Shown one piece after another: positions 6,046 through 6,061 of a DNA stretch of 6,061 bases. The number at the start of each line of letters is the position of its first letter. Position 1 is the first letter of the stretch. Source of the stretch: Lachnospiraceae bacterium UBA3332. Its GTDB lineage: Bacteria; Bacillota; Clostridia; Lachnospirales; Lachnospiraceae. The notes below the pieces were generated by a model, which was given only the letters and a program-made list of their open reading frames with translations, had not been told where the DNA came from and did no database searches. Both the position numbers and the translations under genes were made by a program. The stretch is taken from NCBI GenBank assembly GCA_002361095.1, contig DERU01000226.1, positions 5,894 through 11,954 on the forward strand, in the 5' to 3' direction.

Positions 6046-6061
6046 TGTCTGCTGAACAAGT
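6042..6061. mobile_element. Possible end of an insertion element at the right edge
   Basis: The last 20 bases, ending CTGCTGAACAAGT, resemble from memory the terminal inverted repeats of some transposase families (ends of the type CTGTTGAAAAAGTC). They begin exactly where the lipoprotein frame stops. No transposase or matching repeat is visible because the window ends here, so this is only a suspicion. Confidence 0.15.

Overview
The window looks like chromosomal DNA from a Gram-positive, low-to-moderate GC Firmicute of the class Clostridia (Lachnospiraceae or Oscillospiraceae type). The clues are AGGAG/GGAGG ribosome binding sites, OmpR-type regulators paired with clostridial-style sensor kinases, a lipoprotein with a Gram-positive style signal, and a VanR-like regulator next to a large multi-span kinase. 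This placement is inference from protein style. No taxonomic marker is present.

Layout. Positions 54-3403 (+) hold a response regulator followed by a very large six-span sensor histidine kinase (first two-component system). Positions 5405-3426 (-) hold a second, complete two-component system, with the regulator first and the kinase starting immediately after its stop codon. The two systems converge tail to tail, with 22 bases between their stop codons; both stops lie in the arms of an inverted repeat. Upstream of the second system is a gene-free stretch (5406-5796) of nearly 400 bases. It contains a GC-rich leader with overlapping hairpins, an AT-rich island with two nested inverted repeats and probable divergent promoters, and a stable hairpin just before the ribosome binding site of the next gene. 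A divergent (+) gene at 5797 encodes a lipoprotein that stops after 82 codons, before any folded domain. It may be cut short by a nonsense change or by a mobile element whose end lies at the right edge.

How the parts fit. Each regulator/kinase pair is intact at its phosphotransfer residues (D52/H643 and D51/H222), so both should signal. The first kinase has a roughly 350-residue outer region, extra membrane spans and a non-canonical G1 box; the second is a classic two-span kinase. The nested palindrome between the second system and the lipoprotein gene is the best candidate for a shared operator, so the lipoprotein gene is a plausible target of the second system. No transporter, resistance enzyme or biosynthetic gene is present to reveal the stimulus. 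I found no tRNA, rRNA, CRISPR array or known riboswitch.
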